This document shows positions 47,901 through 51,197 of a DNA stretch of 51,197 nucleotides, piece after piece. The stretch is from positions 598,612 to 649,808 of the forward strand of contig NW_003129358.1 of the NCBI RefSeq assembly GCF_000003605.2. Direction: 5' to 3'. The position numbers and the translations under genes are program-made. The DNA is from Saccoglossus kowalevskii (lineage: Eukaryota; Hemichordata; Enteropneusta; Harrimaniidae). The notes below the pieces were generated by a model. It ran no database searches and was not told the DNA's origin. It saw only the letters and a list, made by a program, of their open reading frames with translations. How positions within the stretch are numbered: the stretch's first letter is position 1; every line of letters begins with the position of its first letter.

Positions 47901-50900
47901 ACTTACTGATAACTTTCTTCTTATTACACACTCTTCCAGATCGGGAAATGTCCGGTGAGTTGTCCATGTAGTTCGAATTGCATTGACAGTCGAATGTATC
48001 ATTCACAACGCGACAGGTAGCATCTTTGTCACAATCATTTCCATTTGGACGAATACATGCATTATCATCAAATTCTAAATAGGAATACATATGAATTTTT
48101 CATTGGAGAAGAAAAGCAATCTTAACATTAAAGATATTACATCGCAACCTTTTGCACAACCCAATAATTTGCACACACACATGTGTATCTCAAGAAACAT
48201 AAAAGAACGTTATCTCAATACTGAATACTATATGTTCATATCATTTATAATATAATTATTCTTTGTCACCAATACACATTCAGCTTGATTTCACTTTAAT
48301 AATACACTACACACCTTTTACCTTAATGGAATCTTCTAATATCCTTAGAGTTCCAATATAACCGTCTATCACAGCATTCTCAAAGCTGGTCTTTACGTGT
48401 GGAACACCAATGGTACTATTTGGTTCAAAGAAGATGACTGAATTTACACCCACATTGCTCTCAAAGAATCGAATTATCTCTAAGCCTAAGAATGAAGATT
48501 CAAATTCATCCCTCAACAGCTCACTCAGCTAAATAAAACAGAAAAATCAATGTCAAACAAACATTTGTACTTGCTGGGTTAATGCATGCAAATAGTGTTC
48601 TCTTTCAAGGAGTGTGCTGTATATTGTAAACTCATATACTGTGTTAAGTTTCATGACATACGTCAAACGCTTAAAATGACAATTACTTAATTGAGAAGAT
48701 TGGTTCATTATTCAACTGTATGAAAATACCTGAATCTGGGAAAAACAGCAATGGTTAAACCTCTAAAAACTCTGCAAATGTACCACAGTAAGGAAGTACA
48801 ATAATCAATTTAAATGCTACTGGGCAATGAACTTGAACATTATATTAGAAAAGAACCAAAAATTATATTAGAATGCGATCTGAATAGAGCTGAAGCTGCT
48901 GCAATAAATAGTGAAATCCAGCAGACCACATACTGATGACATTGGCTGTACAAGATAAATACAAAATAAATGAAAGCATACTCAAATGATATTCAAATCC
49001 ATATCCATTGAACAAAAACTGACTGGCAAATAATAAACAAGCACTCCACATCCCACCCACAAAAATGAATCATTATACATAATACCTGTGTTTTAACAGT
49101 TTCTTTAAGTTCGTTATACTTTTCTGACTTTGGATCTTGCAGGTCAGGTGTAAACACCAGATCCGAATCTTCTATTCCTAACATTACAATTGAAACTTCA
49201 ACATTGACTGTTTCTGTAAAAAAAAAATAGTTGTGACAGATAACAATGTTTTAATTGCTCTATAAAACATACCCAGTGTATAACCAGTACAAGTCTAGCT
49301 GTGTCAAACTTGCTAACCAGATACTAAGTAATACTGAATTATTTATTGACCGCAGATGCTAAGAAATCGTGAAATGTAAATGAACAAGTGTAGTAGTTGT
49401 ATGTAAAGTTGTAAAATGTAATTTTGTATATACAGACGGAATAGTTCGTTTACAAGAATTATACAACTCACAAAACATACTTACGTACCTTCACATATTT
49501 CATGAACCATATAGTATTCTGGTTTACACACACACTCGTATGTATATCCATCATCTTCTAAATCTTTCAGTAAACATGTTGAATGTTGAAGATCTTGACA
49601 GGGTCTGTGTTTGCTGCATGGATCATATGCTATGATAGAAACATAAACATGGGAAATGATACAGAAATAGTTACAACACTGACTACACATGTTCTAAATC
49701 TTTGCTCTCTTCAGGCATTTCCTGGCCAATTGTCCCACCATTATCTAGACAATGCCAGCCTGCTATTTAGATACATAGTCATGCACTCTTGTAAATTTTA
49801 AAGACCTCTGAGATGTCCATATAGAACTATAGAAAATACAAAACTTTGAAGTTATTACATTAGATGAGTTGATCAAATATGTGAACAGATACACTCCACG
49901 CCACTCATAGTTGCATCAATGATTAATTGCAGTAGCATTCTTCTAGTACATGTAATACATCTTGAGACCCACACATACTTCTGGTGATGTGTTGTAATAT
50001 TGTTGATTAAATCTGTATTGATCAGTGTAACTAATACTTACGTTCACATTTACCAGTATATATGTGGAATCCTCTCCTACACTTGCATTCATAAGTATAT
50101 GAACCATTGTTCTGAAATTCTGACAGACATTCTAAGCCAGAACATACGGGTGGATGTAGGCTGCAGGGATCAATACCTGCATTGAATAACACGTACCAAA
50201 CAATGTCAAGGTACTGACTATATTTTATAAATAATTGAAGGAATGATATAGAATCGTTCGATGTCTACTCCCTGCCACCATGGTTGAATTACCTAATTTA
50301 GTTGTAGTTGGTTGTCTTAACAAATACATCTTTATCTGACATTTATTGTTATGACACCACCTACAGTTACAGTGGCTCGATCTATAATTTCAGTAAATGA
50401 AATGTATCACTTTACACACTCAATAGGCGAACTCAATTTGATTTCAGTCTCAAAAGTAACATACTTACTTGCCATAACTGTAGCTTGACTTGTTATTTTG
50501 TTATGTTTTGTAGTATGCCTTGTAGATGTGTTATTATCAAAAGTCTGACTAGCATCTGATACACTTGTTAGGTGGATTATTGAAGTATCAGCATCTGTAA
50601 TTTCTGTCGCCATTACTGTTCTACTGGTTGGTGTTATTGTATCAAAAGTGCTACCAGTAGCCATCATCACAATTCTTGTGTTATCTGTTATTGTTTCAAT
50701 ACCACTGACTGATTCTTCATTAGTAGTTAATGTAGCTACAAAAACACTTGTCTTGTCAGAATGACTGATTGTCATATTTCCATTTAGCTTTGTTGTTAGC
50801 TCTGTTGATGTTCCAGACAGAGGTTGGGAAGTGGCAATGAGTGTCTCTTCTGAAGTGTATTCATTCATTAGTTCCGTTCTTGGAGTAAAAAGTCTTTTAG

Positions 50901-51197
50901 TCCATTCTGTAGATGTTGCCGTAGTAGGTCCAGCTGTCTCTTTATCAGTGATAGAAGTGACATCAGAAGGGACTGTCTCATCCACAGTTTGTTCTGTTAT
51001 TGAATCAGTCTCTGCAGTATACAGTTCTGTAGTCAATTCTGCAGATGTTCTTGGTACGGGCTCAGTGACAGAATTGATTTTATCAGTGATTGCTGATTTT
51101 TCACTTTGTTCTGTTATTGAATCAGTTTCGGTAGTATACAGTTCTGTAATCAATTTTGTAAATAGTCCTGTCATACGTCGAATTGTTCCTTGATCAG
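44809..51197 (-). CDS. Transmembrane mucin-like protein with EGF and SEA domains (partial)
   Basis: This is a type I membrane protein whose N-terminus lies beyond the right edge. Exons (minus): 50471-51197 (Ser/Thr stalk, partial), 50042-50176 (EGF), 49489-49629 (EGF), 49086-49213 and 48315-48528 (SEA), 47907-48074 (EGF), 47332-47637 (membrane span and tail), and probably 44809-44976 (end). Junction phases agree from the stalk to the span exon: 1,1,1,0,1,1. Each EGF has six cysteines. The EGF-SEA-EGF-TM order resembles membrane mucins of the MUC3/12/17/13 type; no orthologue is claimed. The join of the span exon (leaves phase 1) to the last exon (enters phase 0) fails, so either an exon of 3n+2 bases is missing or the protein ends at 47306. 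Likely role: glycosylated cell-surface shield or signalling receptor. Confidence 0.85.
44977..47331 (-). other. Intron(s) of the EGF/SEA gene with a missing exon and antisense coding relics
   Basis: A coding exon of 3n+2 bases is expected here but I could not find one. On the opposite strand, a 98-codon frame at 45455-45751 and a frame open at about 45956-46144 look protein-like, and GTAAGA follows another open stretch near 46634. They could be relics of an inserted gene or transposon. I do not recognise them. Confidence 0.4.
45956..46144 (+). pseudogene. Coding-like relic, antisense within the intron
   Basis: This frame reads ADTFQRCFTYKSAMQSVYSN, then YTTGRLIYDPTQQGSPD and SQLQNPVACEMFMKP, before a stop. 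The composition looks like real protein rather than AT-rich noise, but there is no start codon context and no recognised family. It may belong with the frame at 45455-45751 as parts of one decayed insertion. Confidence 0.2.
47332..47637 (-). CDS. EGF/SEA gene: membrane-span and cytoplasmic exon
   Basis: It enters in phase 1 after CATTTACAG. Residues AAQPSNGLIWQ lead into the span IPIGVTTGIICVAGVLWAVC and a basic stop-transfer (RNRRYKK). The acidic tail has Asp/Tyr motifs (WDDWMNSDYND) and ends PGPFYYA at a CAA/GTAAAA donor. If unspliced, the frame continues ten codons to a TAA at 47306. Confidence 0.85.
47638..47906 (-). other. EGF/SEA gene intron before the membrane-span exon
   Basis: 269 bp, GTAAGT to TTTACAG; nothing else. 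Confidence 0.8.
47907..48074 (-). CDS. EGF/SEA gene: third EGF exon
   Basis: 168 nt, symmetric phase 1-1. Cys pattern NAC, DC, TC, DC, QC, VC gives six cysteines of an EGF module directly before the membrane span. It carries an NDT glycosylation site. Confidence 0.88.
48315..48528 (-). CDS. EGF/SEA gene: SEA domain, C-terminal part
   Basis: 214 nt, phase 0 to 1, reading LSELLRDEFESSFLGLEIIR and on through GVNSVIFFEPNS to IDGYIGTLRILEDSIKVK. The strand-turn-strand region where cleaving SEA domains have G-S-V-V-V reads G-V-N-S-V-I-F-F, so the Gly before Ser is replaced by Asn. Confidence 0.87.
48529..49085 (-). other. EGF/SEA gene intron splitting the SEA domain
   Basis: 557 bp, phase 0, GTATTA to TATTTAG. 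No other feature. Confidence 0.8.
49086..49213 (-). CDS. EGF/SEA gene: SEA domain, N-terminal part
   Basis: 128 nt, phase 1 to 0, reading TVNVEVSIVMLGIEDSDLVF then DLQDPKSEKYNELKETVKTQ. The first strand and helix follow the SEA pattern (F/V...L.d..S..y..l...v). It joins exactly to the next exon. Confidence 0.86.
49489..49629 (-). CDS. EGF/SEA gene: second EGF exon
   Basis: 141 nt, symmetric phase 1-1. Cys pattern DPC, PC, TC, EC, VC, IC; ends EYYMVHEICE before GTACGT. Confidence 0.88.
49630..50041 (-). other. EGF/SEA gene intron between EGF exons
   Basis: 412 bp, GTAAGT to CATAG. Nothing else. Confidence 0.8.
50042..50176 (-). CDS. EGF/SEA gene: first EGF exon
   Basis: 135 nt, symmetric phase 1-1. 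IDPCSLHPPVCSGLEC opens it, then TYECKCRRGFHIYTGKCE, six cysteines. Strongly similar in layout to the second EGF exon, suggesting exon duplication. Confidence 0.9.
50471..51197 (-). CDS. EGF/SEA gene: Ser/Thr-rich mucin stalk exon (partial)
   Basis: Open in one frame from the window edge to donor GTAAGT, phase 1. About 240 residues, dominated by Thr and Ser with many Glu and few aromatics. A degenerate repeat of about 40 residues, marked by TELYT(T/A)ETDSITEQ, occurs at least twice near the edge. Expected to be heavily O-glycosylated and extended. The exon continues off the window. Confidence 0.85.

Overview
The window is animal nuclear DNA from a draft assembly. It is AT-rich, its genes are split by spliceosomal introns of 0.1 to 9 kb, it is dense in non-autonomous repeats, and it contains one 640-base assembly gap. 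It is not bacterial: there are no operons, ribosome binding sites, CRISPR arrays or phage genes. The protein content (CRTC, TM2D3, an EGF/SEA mucin-like receptor) and the bivalve 'pearl'-like repeat architecture point to a marine invertebrate such as a lophotrochozoan or basal deuterostome. I cannot fix the species.

Three genes are supported. (1) CRTC, a CREB-regulated transcription coactivator, lies on the minus strand with 12 coding exons from 30941 down to 9196. Every splice phase joins and the reading frame closes at 617 residues. (2) TM2D3 (the almondex orthologue) lies on the plus strand with five coding exons from 35783 to 42851 and also closes exactly, at 247 residues. It is head-to-head with CRTC across 4.8 kb. 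(3) A transmembrane mucin-like protein lies on the minus strand, entering from the right edge. Its order is Ser/Thr stalk, EGF, EGF, SEA, EGF, membrane span, acidic tail, with a probable last exon at 44809. It is tail-to-tail with TM2D3, and one internal junction is unresolved.

The left 9 kb holds the CRTC 3' UTR, a CpG-richer patch with a short open frame near 4.4-4.6 kb, and two weak exon candidates near 2.5-2.7 kb that may begin another minus-strand gene leaving the window.

The most unusual content is in the non-coding DNA. Three sequence-unrelated repeat families (A, B, C) share one plan: about 120-150 bp internal tandem units, a short GAC/ACGG/CACA-type microsatellite, then a terminal hairpin. 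This matches pearl/DINE-1-type (HINE) elements related to helentrons. Two TA-flanked inverted-repeat elements (14685-15846, across the assembly gap, and 43486-43665) share a repeated subterminal motif. A TTAA-flanked foldback element sits next to a CRTC exon. A 22-bp minisatellite carrying a poly(A) signal in nearly every unit lies between the two convergent genes.
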